From an uncultured Spirochaetota bacterium (GTDB lineage Bacteria; Spirochaetota; UBA4802; UBA5368): a stretch of DNA of 5,769 bases. The notes under the pieces are model-generated. The model was given only the letters and a program-made list of their open reading frames with translations. It was not told the DNA's origin and did no database searches. This document shows, one piece after another, positions 5,387 through 5,769 of the stretch. The stretch is taken from assembly GCA_937864375.1 (NCBI GenBank), contig CALMJO010000279.1:1-5769 (forward strand), given 5' to 3'. Position 1 is the stretch's first letter. Each line of letters opens with the position of its first letter. Both the position numbers and the translations under genes were made by a program.

Positions 5387-5769
5387 TCATGATTTTTTCG
5401 AGAGCCTGGTCCATGCAAAGTAGACCGGCGCGCCCGCCAGCACGATCCCCAGCCCCGGCCAGGTGTACGTGGGTTTCAGCACGAGCAGGTCCACGGCAAT
5501 GGCGCCGAGGGTGAGAAGGTAGAGCGCGGGCACCACCGGGTATCCCAGCATCCTGTAGGGCCGAACCGCATCCGGCCTCTTCCATCGGAGCACAAACACC
5601 CCGCCCACGGTGATGGTATAGAACACGAGCACGACGAAGATCACGTAATCCAGGAGGTCGCCGTAGGTACCGGTGAGGCAGAGCACGCTCGCCCACACCG
5701 CCTGCATGAAGAGCGCCGCTCCCGGCACGTCCTTGTTGTTGAGGACGCCCGCCCTCTTGAAGAAGAGCC
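5387..5769 (-). CDS. APC-superfamily amino-acid permease, C-terminal part
   Basis: The last 126 residues of an inner-membrane amino-acid transporter are visible; the gene enters from the right edge with a split first codon. The start of the visible part, LFFKRAGVLNNKDVPGAALFMQAVWA, matches the APC-family loop and helix pattern (a few residues, N-K, VP, then a helix with WA). Four hydrophobic segments follow at about 15-32, 39-60, 77-96 and 102-119 of the fragment, with the family-typical VLRWKRPDAVRPYRMLGYPVVPALY between the second and third. This matches the final helices of LAT/YfnA/SteT-like transporters. Stop is TGA followed at once by in-frame TAA. The substrate cannot be inferred. It is on the same strand as the secreted-protein gene but 379 bp away, so probably a separate unit. 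Confidence 0.9.
   Translation of the reverse strand, partial: LFFKRAGVLNNKDVPGAALFMQAVWASVLCLTGTYGDLLDYVIFVVLVFYTITVGGVFVLRWKRPDAVRPYRMLGYPVVPALYLLTLGAIAVDLLVLKPTYTWPGLGIVLAGAPVYFAWTRLSKKS

Overview
This 5.8-kb window looks like chromosomal DNA of a GC-rich, Gram-negative-type bacterium. It encodes an exported protein that looks like an outer-membrane beta-barrel and a second Sec-exported protein. Intergenic gaps carry palindromic dispersed-repeat sequence. The overall flavour (intergenic GGATG-type hairpins, small barrel protein, sugar kinase with class II aldolase) would fit a spirochaete or a deltaproteobacteria-like lineage, but no marker here fixes the phylum. TGA is used as a normal stop by at least two genes, so a standard code is assumed.

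Layout. Positions 1-3190 (minus strand) hold a sugar-catabolism-like cluster, read right to left. First is an FGGY carbohydrate kinase (1574-3190). After an 11-bp gap comes a zinc-dependent class II aldolase (876-1562). A 248-bp gap full of palindromic repeats follows, then the N-terminal 209 residues of a glutamate-1-semialdehyde-aminomutase-like class III aminotransferase (1-627), cut by the window edge. Kinase and aldolase together suggest that a ketose is phosphorylated and then split (or epimerised). The aminotransferase may act on the same substrate or its product, but the substrate cannot be read from the sequence.

The divergent intergenic region 3191-3475 has a good candidate promoter for each side. 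Rightward from it lies a signal-peptide-bearing putative outer-membrane beta-barrel gene (3476-4285). It is broken by a single in-frame TGA at codon 38, probably a TGG-to-TGA change, with 231 further sense codons in the same frame. It converges on a 219-residue secreted, methionine-rich protein of unknown function (4348-5007, minus). A perfect 32-bp palindrome sits between the two 3' ends and probably helps end both transcripts.

The 379-bp gap 5008-5386 has no credible gene. It holds an inverted repeat and a 17-nt imperfect direct repeat. The right edge (5387-5769, minus) is the C-terminal 126 residues of an APC-superfamily amino-acid permease.

The window is mostly ordinary metabolism. The best leads are the interrupted barrel gene, the perfect palindrome, the composite repeat inside the operon, and the unassigned substrate of the kinase/aldolase/aminotransferase cluster.
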